Assembly: GCA_036721855.1 (NCBI GenBank) | Contig: DAIMKF010000056.1 | Location: 1 to 6,290 of the forward strand | Direction of reading: 5' to 3' | DNA length: 6,290 bases | Origin: JAHDNZ01 sp036721855 | GTDB taxonomy: Bacteria; Bacillota; DTU065 | Shown: positions 1-5,335 of the stretch, piece by piece | Layout of the letters: each line of letters starts with the position of its first letter | Position numbering within the stretch: the stretch's first letter is position 1 | Notes under the pieces: model-generated | Database searches by the model: none | Seen by the model: only the letters and a program-made list of their open reading frames with translations | Told to the model about the DNA's origin: nothing | Position numbers and translations under genes: made by a program

Positions 1-1
1 A

Positions 2-35
2 GCTAATAATCTACCTTTCTTGTAAAAAACTGTTA
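2..35. repeat. Left copy of a perfect 34-bp direct repeat
   Basis: These 34 bases recur without a mismatch, in the same orientation, at 2825-2858, a period of 2823 bp. The match breaks at base 36 (g here, a in the other copy), and two further c bases then match. The repeat may extend leftward out of the window; at the other copy the next base to the left differs (a here, g there). It abuts the transposase remnant that starts near 44. It could be a target-site duplication, a recombination scar or a fragment of a dispersed repeat; the sequence alone does not decide. Confidence 0.9.
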
Positions 36-43
36 GCCGCTGA

Positions 44-332
44 AAAAAATACGAAGGGTACTACTCTGTTGTCACAAGTTAAATGAATATGTCTGATACT
101 GAAGTGATTGAGACTTATCGTAATCTACGGAGGTTAGGAGACATTCCGGATTACTCTAGGAAAAAGACTGTTGAATGTCGCGATAAGATCTCCTGTTCCA
201 GACAACATAAGAATATCTACTTATTCGACTATAGAAGTAAAATATCTGAGACGATTGAAAAGCAGAATTGATTTTTCTAATAAAAGACTTCGTCTTGTGG
301 ATATTAATAATGTTAGCAAGCCCAAAAACTAG
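44..332 (+). pseudogene. Degenerate C-terminal remnant of an IS1634-like (IS4 superfamily) transposase
   Basis: Reading across frames recovers the C-terminal part of a DDE transposase resembling IS1634. Frame one, from about 44, gives KKYEGYYSVVTS, an in-frame TAA at 80-82, then MNMSDTEVIETYRNLRRL. A one-base shift near 137 opens ETFRIT, matching the family's YRxLWxIEESFRITK region, which holds the catalytic Glu. The original frame returns with NIYLFDYRSKISETI (about 212-256). A second shift gives RIDFSNKRLRLVDINNV and the natural stop TAG at 330-332. Only about 20 codons lie between ETFRIT and NIYLFDY, whereas I recall several dozen in intact relatives, so an internal deletion is likely. The longest uninterrupted stretch (83-271) is therefore not a real gene. 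The family call rests on remembered motifs, not a search. The upstream part of the transposase and the left end of the element are missing. Confidence 0.65.
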
Positions 333-357
333 ATTTACTCTAGATGTTTATCAAAAT

Positions 358-402
358 AAGATGACCGCTATCCCGCTTGTTCCAAGGTATTGCGGTCATC
401 TT
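358..402 (-). terminator. Rho-independent-type hairpin, probable terminator of the heparinase gene
   Basis: A perfect 11-bp stem pairs 358-368 (aagatgaccgc) with 392-402, around a 23-base loop that can fold further through CTTG/CAAG at about 375-385. It lies about 50 bp beyond the heparinase stop codon. Both flanks are T-rich when read outward, so it could also stop plus-strand transcripts from the transposase remnant. The T-tracts are interrupted, which makes termination strength uncertain. Immediately beside it, 416-430 is a small odd-centred palindrome (GCAAGTT T AACTTGC). I see no other feature between 333 and 451. Confidence 0.7.
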
Positions 403-451
403 TATTGATTATTTAGCAAGTTTAACTTGCCCTCTTTTCATATTCAAATGT

Positions 452-2332
452 TTAACCAATCTCTATGTTTCTATTCTTAATTACCAACTTTCTTCCCTCA
501 AAGTTGATTTCTGGCTTTTTTAGTGTTATTGCAGAATCAAAAGAGAATACCCACCACACCGGATTCCCTTTTATATTACATAAATGTCTAAGGGTCAGAG
601 GTCCTCTAGTGCCTTCGTGGCGTAAAAGGTCTACCGGTTTGATTTCTTCTAAATTAGTACCTATCCACAATGAAAACACCCCATTACTCAGTCTTGCCCA
701 ACCTTCGGTAAATGACCAGGCAAGGTGAGTTCCGCCTTGCCAGTAATATGATATTGGTACACTTTTTTTCGAGGTGTCTATACTATCTCTGACAGCCACT
801 ATATAGTTCTCTCCCGGAACGAGCCATACTTCCCTTATGACAGATGAGGCATCAGAGATTGTTTCATAACAACCGCTTATATCAATACTTAAATGCTGAA
901 GACCTCCTTTGAGCATTTCTAAAGTTGTAATTTTACCGGCACGTCGTGTTTGAACTGTTCCATTCACTACTGGAACATTATGCGCTTGCTCTCCAAGGGT
1001 GAAATCTCTTTCCTGCCCCGGTCTGTACTGTTGATATCCCGGATCAGTAATCCAAAAACGTCCTTGATGTCCAATAACGATATGGCCATTGTCATAATGG
1101 AGATGACCGACTTTTGCCCTCCCGTTTGAAACAGCAACCAAACATGATTTCATATCCCAACCTGTACGAAGCACCGCTGCGGAAGGAAGAGCGGCACTAA
1201 AATATTTAGCCTTGCAGAGTTCTGACTTTTTATAACCCGGTAAATCTACCTCCTCGCAGGTTGCTATCACCTTATTTGATAATGTTGTTCCATATAGCAT
1301 CTTGCCAATGGTGTATGTTGGAAGCCTTACAGGGGCAATATGGCGAAGGAGCCACGTACCTTCATGCCAATCATACCATTCCAAAAAACGTGTCATTACA
1401 TTGGTCCAGAAAGGCATTTCAGGTTCCACATCACCTATAGGAGCATGAATATCCGCTCTACCCGGAAGTGTTAACAACAGCCAGCTTTCAAAGACAGTCC
1501 TGAAAGCCTCTTTCATCTTAGATAGCATATCATCTGCAGACTCAAGGTTGTTCAACCACTCAGTTGCAGAATCAAGGAAATAGCCGTCGTAGGCAGTACC
1601 CTCGGTATAAGCACAGTCTTTATCCAGCCTGTAACTACGCCATGCTTCAAGCACTTGATAAGACTTTTCCCTCAGCGTTTCTGAGTGGACACTCTGTATC
1701 ACATCTGCAAGATAAGCACTGCTCATAAGCACTATGCACGGTATATTTGCAAGATCTGGAACTAAAATATCGTCTTTGCCTTTCCAAGTAACCTCAAACC
1801 ATGGCATTACTGCTTCATTAAGTATCCTATTTGCAGCTTTCATGGCCATATCATACTTAGCTTTATCCCATCCTGTTTTGTCTTTAAGGAAACGTGCAAG
1901 ACATGAAGCAAAATGAGCTGTACAGAGACCGGCTGTACCCGTTTCATCGAAATAATTTCTCCAGTTTGCAAGTAGAGACAATTCGTTTTGCAGAATTTGT
2001 GCCGATGTATAATCATCTAGGTTCTTCCACGCAGCATATAACGTATTCCAGCGTTCTCTCAACTCCCAACTTAACCATATGCTCCATGGATAATGAGACA
2101 TATCATTAATACCCTTTGGCATGAACAATGGAATATCAGACACAGGCAGAGGAAAAGCCATAGTATAACCTATTCTGTAATAATATACCTGCAGCTCTAT
2201 TCGCTCTTTTTCTTTCTTTATTCTATTAATTAGCTCTTCTTGCAGTTCATCACGGCACCATTTCTTGAAAACTGATGGAATTACACTGGAAGTCTCATAG
2301 GCAGCAGTATCATAATTAAGCATTTTGAACAA
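452..2332 (-). CDS. Heparinase II/III family protein (polysaccharide lyase-like), 626 aa
   Basis: The family contains polysaccharide lyases that cleave uronic-acid polymers by beta-elimination; the substrate here cannot be read from sequence. The N-terminal half is helical and Trp/Tyr-rich, as expected for the (alpha/alpha)-toroid, and includes an EG-Y motif (YTEGTAYDGY, about 242-251). The heparinase II/III domain follows from about 380: GHLHYDNGH (409-417), FWITDPGYQQY (426-436) and AHNVPVVNG (450-458), matching the family's His-Asp, DPG and AHN-DG blocks. The remainder is a beta-rich C-terminal domain. No signal peptide or membrane segment is visible, so a cytoplasmic location is inferred, with oligosaccharides as likelier substrates than intact polymers. 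Length fits a complete family member. The TTG start at 2330-2332 lies 11 bases after AAGGAG (2344-2349); an ATG three codons later is the alternative. No transporter, sulfatase or glycosidase neighbour gives a pathway. Transposase remnants lie on both sides, suggesting acquisition by transfer. Confidence 0.85.
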   Translation of the reverse strand: MFKMLNYDTAAYETSSVIPSVFKKWCRDELQEELINRIKKEKERIELQVYYYRIGYTMAFPLPVSDIPLFMPKGINDMSHYPWSIWLSWELRERWNTLYAAWKNLDDYTSAQILQNELSLLANWRNYFDETGTAGLCTAHFASCLARFLKDKTGWDKAKYDMAMKAANRILNEAVMPWFEVTWKGKDDILVPDLANIPCIVLMSSAYLADVIQSVHSETLREKSYQVLEAWRSYRLDKDCAYTEGTAYDGYFLDSATEWLNNLESADDMLSKMKEAFRTVFESWLLLTLPGRADIHAPIGDVEPEMPFWTNVMTRFLEWYDWHEGTWLLRHIAPVRLPTYTIGKMLYGTTLSNKVIATCEEVDLPGYKKSELCKAKYFSAALPSAAVLRTGWDMKSCLVAVSNGRAKVGHLHYDNGHIVIGHQGRFWITDPGYQQYRPGQERDFTLGEQAHNVPVVNGTVQTRRAGKITTLEMLKGGLQHLSIDISGCYETISDASSVIREVWLVPGENYIVAVRDSIDTSKKSVPISYYWQGGTHLAWSFTEGWARLSNGVFSLWIGTNLEEIKPVDLLRHEGTRGPLTLRHLCNIKGNPVWWVFSFDSAITLKKPEINFEGRKLVIKNRNIEIG

Positions 2333-2366
2333 TTTTATGTAGTCTCCTTCCTTTTAGTTTAGTAGC

Positions 2367-2388
2367 TTAAGAATATTAATATTCTTAA
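2367..2388. promoter_or_regulatory. 22-bp perfect palindrome just upstream of the heparinase ribosome binding site
   Basis: The sequence equals its own reverse complement over 22 bases, centred on ATTAAT, with TTAAGAATATT as the left half. It ends 18 bases before the AAGGAG of the heparinase gene, so on the minus strand it sits in the 5' leader. It could be an operator for a dimeric regulator or an AT-rich hairpin near the ribosome binding site. A perfect palindrome of this length is unlikely by chance even in AT-rich DNA, but no regulator can be named. Confidence 0.45.
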
Positions 2389-2411
2389 AAAGTTTTTCTG
2401 ATCAAATATCC

Positions 2412-2432
2412 TACATTGTCAAAATACATTGT
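2412..2432. repeat. Tandem direct repeat of TACATTGT in the heparinase upstream region
   Basis: TACATTGT occurs at 2412-2419 and again at 2425-2432, 13 bp apart start to start. On the minus strand the motif reads ACAATGTA, and the left copy overlaps a TTGACA (2417-2422) that has no matching -10 at normal spacing. Paired short direct repeats of this kind can be regulator-binding sites; function is not shown. Confidence 0.35.
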
Positions 2433-2457
2433 ACCTGTCGGTGAGACACCAAATAAA

Positions 2458-2485
2458 AGTATACTCTGCTTATATCTAAAGCAGA
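2458..2485 (-). promoter_or_regulatory. Possible heparinase promoter: TATACT with an adjoining inverted repeat
   Basis: On the minus strand a -10-like TATACT (2458-2463) is immediately preceded by the inverted repeat TCTGCTT-N7-AAGCAGA (2465-2471 and 2479-2485, exact 7-bp arms). The hexamer 17 bp upstream (ATCTGC) is a poor -35 match. If this is the promoter, it may depend on a regulator bound to the inverted repeat, and would give a leader of about 100 bases before the ribosome binding site. The inverted repeat is certain; the promoter assignment is a guess. Confidence 0.3.
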
Positions 2486-2592
2486 TGCTCTTCGGCTTAA
2501 ATTAGATTTTTCACCTTCTGCGATAATTACACTCATGAGTAATCTTCATGGTTTACTTTCTCTGGTAACCATTTTGACTGTTTTTATTCTTT

Positions 2593-2754
2593 TTATACAA
2601 AGCTGTAGCTAATTGTATGTTTCCACACTCTGTTCTTTAGCTTTAACATTTGGCGTTGCTTTAAGTTTAGCAGTTCTGCGGCTTCTCTGATTATTATTTC
2701 TTTGCGATTAGTCTGATCAATGACTCTTAGTTTTGTTATCTCCTTCTGAGTCAT
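2593..2754 (-). pseudogene. N-terminal remnant of an ISNCY-like transposase (helix-turn-helix part)
   Basis: Fifty-three codons run from ATG (2752-2754), preceded by AAAGGAG six bases upstream, to a TAA at 2593-2595. The translation begins MTQKEITKLRVIDQ and contains REAAELLNLKQRQMLKLKNRV (about residues 23-43), the helix-turn-helix pattern at the start of ISNCY-type transposases (typically KEAAELLGLSERQVxRLKKR). The protein stops just after this domain. Downstream, about 2550-2570, a different frame reads MVTRESKP, resembling the next family block (LVHxNRGKPS), so the decayed copy extends to at least about 2550. The catalytic domain is absent. The ATG and good ribosome binding site mean a short DNA-binding peptide could still be made, but a decaying fragment is the simpler reading. 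The family call is from memory of the motif. Confidence 0.55.
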
Positions 2755-2824
2755 TAATGTCTCCTTTCTTAGGTGACATTTTATCAGAATAAGTTCAACA
2801 TAACATTATCATAGAGTAGCTACG

Positions 2825-2858
2825 GCTAATAATCTACCTTTCTTGTAAAAAACTGTTA
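2825..2858. repeat. Right copy of the 34-bp direct repeat
   Basis: Identical to 2-35 in the same orientation. It lies between the upstream end of the ISNCY-like remnant and the tandem terminators downstream of rplL, so it marks the border between the ribosomal cluster and the accessory segment. The 8-bp palindrome gtagctac (2816-2823) ends two bases before it. Bases 2755-2824 hold no recognised gene. Confidence 0.9.
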
Positions 2859-2869
2859 ACCAAAAAGTT

Positions 2870-2900
2870 GGCTTCCTAAACCTAAACGGAGGCTTTTTTT
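2870..2900. terminator. Second, bidirectional terminator beyond rplL
   Basis: GGCTTCC (2870-2876) pairs with GGAGGCT (2888-2894) around an 11-base loop, with one G-U pair on the plus strand, followed by a seven-base T run (2894-2900). Read on the minus strand, the hairpin is followed by AACTTTTT. It therefore backs up the rplL terminator in one direction and would stop plus-strand transcripts coming out of the accessory segment in the other. Confidence 0.65.
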
Positions 2901-2922
2901 GTAGAGTTTTGAGGACTAAAAC

Positions 2923-2947
2923 AAAGGAGGCCAAAGTGACCTCCTTT
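2923..2947 (-). terminator. Rho-independent terminator of rplL
   Basis: The 8-bp arms aaaggagg (2923-2930) and cctccttt (2940-2947) are exact, and two further pairs (one G-U) extend the stem to 10 bp around a 5-base loop. On the minus strand it begins 12 bases after the rplL stop and is followed by a T-rich run. It marks the 3' end of the ribosomal-protein transcript. Confidence 0.85.
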
Positions 2948-2959
2948 TGAGTAGATATC

Positions 2960-3337
2960 TTATTTGATCTCTACTTTAGCACCGACTTCTTCAAGCTTCG
3001 CTTTGACACTGTCAGCTTCAGCCTTGGAAACGCCCTCTTTAACATTTTTAGGTGCACCGTCTACAAGGTCTTTAGCCTCTTTTAAGCCAAGACCGGTGAG
3101 TTCGCGTACAACCTTGATAACCTTAATCTTCTCAGCTCCAATTTCAACTAAAACAACGTCAAATTCAGTTTTCTCTTCAGCTTCAGGTGCGGCTGCTTGA
3201 ACAGGAGCACCTGCCATAGCAACTGGGGCGGCAGCACTGACACCAAATTTCTCTTCCAAAGCTTTTACCAAATCAGCTAACTCTAAAACTGTCATCTCTT
3301 CAATTTGCTTAAGGAATGCATCTTTATCAAAAGCCAT
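2960..3337 (-). CDS. rplL: 50S ribosomal protein L7/L12
   Basis: L7/L12 forms the mobile stalk dimers that bind L10 and recruit and stimulate the translational GTPases (EF-Tu, EF-G, IF2, RF3). The 125-aa product has the standard three parts: an N-terminal dimerisation and L10-binding helix pair (about 1-33), an Ala/Pro/Val-rich hinge (about 35-55), and a globular C-terminal domain (57-125) with the conserved factor-binding stretch EKIKVIKVVRELTGLGLKEA (69-88). The start is the ATG at 3335-3337, eight bases after GGAGG. An in-frame TTG 15 bases upstream would begin inside the ribosome binding site and is rejected. The gene follows rplJ after 95 bp and is closed by a strong terminator. rpoB, its usual downstream neighbour, is not in the window. 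Confidence 0.98.
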   Translation of the reverse strand: MAFDKDAFLKQIEEMTVLELADLVKALEEKFGVSAAAPVAMAGAPVQAAAPEAEEKTEFDVVLVEIGAEKIKVIKVVRELTGLGLKEAKDLVDGAPKNVKEGVSKAEADSVKAKLEEVGAKVEIK

Positions 3338-3363
3338 TTTATTTACCTCCAAATAAAATTATT

Positions 3364-3407
3364 AGTATCTTAAGTACTAAAAAGACACCCAAAAGTATCT
3401 TTAAGTA
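3364..3407. repeat. Imperfect direct repeat and hairpin in the rplJ-rplL gap
   Basis: AGTATCTTAAGTA (3364-3376) recurs as AGTATCTTTAAGTA (3394-3407), differing by one inserted T. Between and overlapping them, the minus-strand RNA can form an 8-bp hairpin with one G-U pair (3381-3388 with 3395-3402, 6-base loop), followed by a short U run. It could be a weak attenuator or an RNA processing site that adjusts L12 output relative to L10, since the ribosome carries several L12 per L10. The stem is AT-rich, so this is tentative. Confidence 0.35.
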
Positions 3408-3432
3408 AACTTAGAATCGTGTAAGACCATCT

Positions 3433-3954
3433 TTAGGCACTTTCTTTTTGACTACGTACAGCTTCCAAAACATAAACCAAATTGCGAATGTTACCCTGGA
3501 GACAATTGACAAGTCCTGTAATTGGGCTTTGTAGTGCCCTAACAAGCATAGCCAGAAGCTGTTCTTTTGATGGTAAATCAGCTAAAGCTTCTACTTGAGC
3601 TGCATCAATAACCTCAGTACCTAAAAGGCCACCTTTAATCTCCATCTTCTTGCTTTGTTTAATAAAGTCTCTGATAATTTTGGCGGGAGCTACGGGATCG
3701 TTGATACCAAAAGCAACAGCCGTAGGACCGGTTAAGTATTGATCTAACCCCTCAATGCCCTGTTCTTTAGCTGCTAAACTAAGTAGAGTGTTTTTTAAAA
3801 CCTGATACTCCACTCCTGCTTCACGCAACTTCTTTCTCAGTTCAGTTTCTTCTTTGACATTAAGACCACGGTAGTTAATAATAACTACGCCTTTGGTATC
3901 TTTAATCTTGGCACTTAACGCTTGTACCTTGGCAACTTTTTGTGGTTTTGGCAC
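3433..3954 (-). CDS. rplJ: 50S ribosomal protein L10
   Basis: L10 anchors the L7/L12 dimers to 23S rRNA next to L11 and, in complex with L12, represses its own mRNA. The 173-aa product is a normal length and shows the conserved N-terminal RNA-binding region (YRGLNVKEETELRKKLREAG, 28-47), VLKNTL (52-57), TGPTAVAF (75-82) and a C-terminal helix (from about 135) that carries the L12-binding sites. The start is the GTG at 3952-3954, behind a strong AAGGAGG; a second GGAGG lies a few bases further upstream. It is preceded by the L10 leader with attenuator and followed by rplL, so its expression is probably set by feedback from L10 and L12. Confidence 0.98.
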   Translation of the reverse strand: MPKPQKVAKVQALSAKIKDTKGVVIINYRGLNVKEETELRKKLREAGVEYQVLKNTLLSLAAKEQGIEGLDQYLTGPTAVAFGINDPVAPAKIIRDFIKQSKKMEIKGGLLGTEVIDAAQVEALADLPSKEQLLAMLVRALQSPITGLVNCLQGNIRNLVYVLEAVRSQKESA

Positions 3955-3960
3955 GGTTTC

Positions 3961-4113
3961 ACCTCCTTAATCCTCCTGCCTGATAAATAAAAAAGCGAAC
4001 CTACAGACAGGTTCGCGACAGATCACCGTAAAAAAGATCTATCTTAAACTACCTCGGCAGGCGACTAAGCTTACCCCAGTATTTGGGACCTGCTGTCTGT
4101 GGCAGAGAGGTTA
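3961..4113 (-). promoter_or_regulatory. Ribosomal protein L10 leader RNA (rplJL autoregulatory leader)
   Basis: The minus strand between rplA and rplJ contains the blocks I know from the Firmicutes L10 leader: GCCACAGACAGCAGG (about 4089-4103), then GCCTGCCGAGGT (about 4051-4062), whose CCTGC pairs with the GCAGG of the first block to close the L10-binding element. A terminator hairpin follows (3995-4016), then the rplJ ribosome binding site. In this family the L10-L12 complex binds the leader and favours termination. A perfect TATAAT (4122-4127, minus strand) lies just upstream but lacks a recognisable -35, so an internal promoter is only possible. GGCAGG near the ribosome binding site (3975-3980) can pair with CCTGCC at 4056-4061, an alternative fold. 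Confidence 0.88.
3987..4016 (-). terminator. Attenuator hairpin within the L10 leader
   Basis: On the minus strand GCGAACCT pairs exactly with AGGTTCGC (4009-4016 and 3995-4002), with a 6-base loop GTCTGT, followed directly by TTTTTT and an A/T run. The hairpin ends about 40 bases before the rplJ start, so it acts as an attenuator rather than an operon end. The loop and its flank (CTGTCTGT, 4003-4010) are exactly complementary to ACAGACAG in the upstream L10-binding motif (4093-4100). Confidence 0.88.
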
Positions 4114-4131
4114 CTATTTTAATTATAATAC

Positions 4132-4842
4132 TTAAGCTTTAACACTGTTTACAACATCAGTTGAGCTTACCTTCACACCAGGACCCATTGTAGATGCAAT
4201 GGATATCTTTTTAAGGTAGATGCCCTTAGAAGAAGCAGGCTTAGCTTTAATAATTGCACTCATCAAGGCCAAAAAGTTTTCCTCAAGCTTTTCCGGGCCA
4301 AAGGAAGCCTTGCCGATTGGAACGTGAACGATAGCTGCTTTGTCTACTCTAAACTCAACTTTACCAGCTTTGATATCCTTAATGGCTTTGGCTACATCAA
4401 AGGTAACAGTGCCTGCCTTAGGGTTTGGCATTAAACCCTTAGGCCCAAGAATTTTACCTAAACGTCCTACAACACCCATCATATCGGGAGTGGCTACAGC
4501 GATATCAAAATCCAGCCAACCGGCTTGGATTTTTTCGGCCAAATCTTCAGCACCGATAATATCAGCACCGGCTTCTGTCGCTTCAGTAGCTTTTTCACCT
4601 TTAGCAAAAACGGCTACTCTAACAGTACGGCCTGTGCCAAAAGGCAGTACTACGGTACCACGCACATTTTGATCGGCATGACGAGGGTCAACCCCCAGAC
4701 GAATATGAGCTTCAATAGTCTCATCAAACTTGGCATTAGCAGTCTTAACAACCACATTCATAGTTTCTTTGACCGTCAAAACTTCGTCACGGTTATAAGT
4801 CTCTAAACAAGCTAAGTACCTTTTGCTTTGTTTTTTGGCCAT
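4132..4842 (-). CDS. rplA: 50S ribosomal protein L1
   Basis: L1 forms the mobile L1 stalk that binds 23S rRNA and helps release deacylated tRNA from the E site. In many bacteria it also represses the rplK-rplA mRNA. The 236-aa product matches the usual length. Visible landmarks are AKFDETIEAHIRLGVDPRHA (37-56), DQNVRGTVVLPFGTG (57-71), the L1 signature LGKILGPKGLMPNPKAGTV (128-146) and the C-terminal STMGPGVKV (217-225). The start is the ATG at 4840-4842, preceded ten bases upstream by AAGGAGG. A longer reading frame continues 37 codons upstream, but that stretch overlaps the end of rplK and contains the ribosome binding site, so it is rejected. It lies 67 bp downstream of rplK and ends just before the L10 leader. 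Confidence 0.98.
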   Translation of the reverse strand: MAKKQSKRYLACLETYNRDEVLTVKETMNVVVKTANAKFDETIEAHIRLGVDPRHADQNVRGTVVLPFGTGRTVRVAVFAKGEKATEATEAGADIIGAEDLAEKIQAGWLDFDIAVATPDMMGVVGRLGKILGPKGLMPNPKAGTVTFDVAKAIKDIKAGKVEFRVDKAAIVHVPIGKASFGPEKLEENFLALMSAIIKAKPASSKGIYLKKISIASTMGPGVKVSSTDVVNSVKA

Positions 4843-4909
4843 AAATATTTTTCCTCCTTGTGGTACAAACGGATTTATTCCTCCCACATTATTTAGCAAA
4901 TAAATCGGA

Positions 4910-5335
4910 TTACTCCTCAATTGTAATGCCCATACTACGGGCAGTACCGGCAATAACCTTCATCGCAGATTCAATATTAGCTGCATTAAGGTCTTTCATT
5001 TTTAACTCAGCAATCTCTTTGAGCTGAGCTTTGGTTACCTTACCAACTTTTTTAGTGTTGGGAGTACCAGATGCAATTTCAAGTCCGGCAGCCTTTTTCA
5101 AAAGAATCGCGGCCGGCGGTGTTTTCGTAATAAATGTAAAGGACCTATCAGCAAAGATAGTAATCTCAACGGGAATAACCATACCGGCTTCACTAGAGGT
5201 ACGAGCATTAAACTGTTTGCAGAAATCCATAATAGCAACACCGTGCTGACCTAAAGCAGGACCAACCGGTGGTGCCGGATTTGCTTTCCCCGCTGGGATC
5301 TGCAATTTTACCTTAGCTACTACTTTTTTTGCCAT
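4910..5335 (-). CDS. rplK: 50S ribosomal protein L11
   Basis: L11 binds the GTPase-associated region of 23S rRNA at the base of the stalk. It takes part in factor-dependent GTP hydrolysis and the stringent response, and with its rRNA site it is the target of thiostrepton-type antibiotics. The 141-aa product is canonical: the proline-rich N-terminal domain APPVGPALGQHGV (21-33), FTFITKTPPAAILLKKAAG (67-84 region), then the RNA-binding C-terminal domain with GKVTKAQLKEIAELKMKDLN (98-117) and GTARSMGI (130-137). The start is the ATG at 5333-5335 behind GGGAGGTG; the in-frame TTG-type extension of eight codons includes the ribosome binding site and is rejected. Unusually, its upstream neighbour is secE and not nusG. 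Confidence 0.98.
   Translation of the reverse strand: MAKKVVAKVKLQIPAGKANPAPPVGPALGQHGVAIMDFCKQFNARTSSEAGMVIPVEITIFADRSFTFITKTPPAAILLKKAAGLEIASGTPNTKKVGKVTKAQLKEIAELKMKDLNAANIESAMKVIAGTARSMGITIEE

Noticed and set aside
83..271. A 62-codon plus-strand ORF as a hypothetical protein
   Set aside because: The reading frame is a piece of a decayed transposase: matching family motifs continue in other frames on both sides, and there is no convincing ribosome binding site.
465..2109. Several plus-strand ORFs of 60-87 codons within the heparinase gene
   Set aside because: They lie antisense to a long frame with clear family motifs and show no protein-like features.
2400..2422. TTGACA at 2417-2422 as the -35 of the heparinase promoter
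   Set aside because: No acceptable -10 hexamer lies 16-18 bases downstream on the minus strand.
2..2858. A CRISPR array or integrative element with att sites based on the repeated 34-mer
   Set aside because: There are only two copies, 2.8 kb apart, with no integrase or cas gene in the segment, so neither reading is supported.
4843..4953. An N-terminal extension of L1 by 37 residues
   Set aside because: It overlaps the end of rplK and includes the ribosome binding site of the standard start, and L1 proteins begin at the MAKK start chosen here.
2964..5249. Plus-strand ORFs of 72-110 codons opposite rplL, rplA and rplK
   Set aside because: All are antisense shadows of highly conserved ribosomal protein genes.
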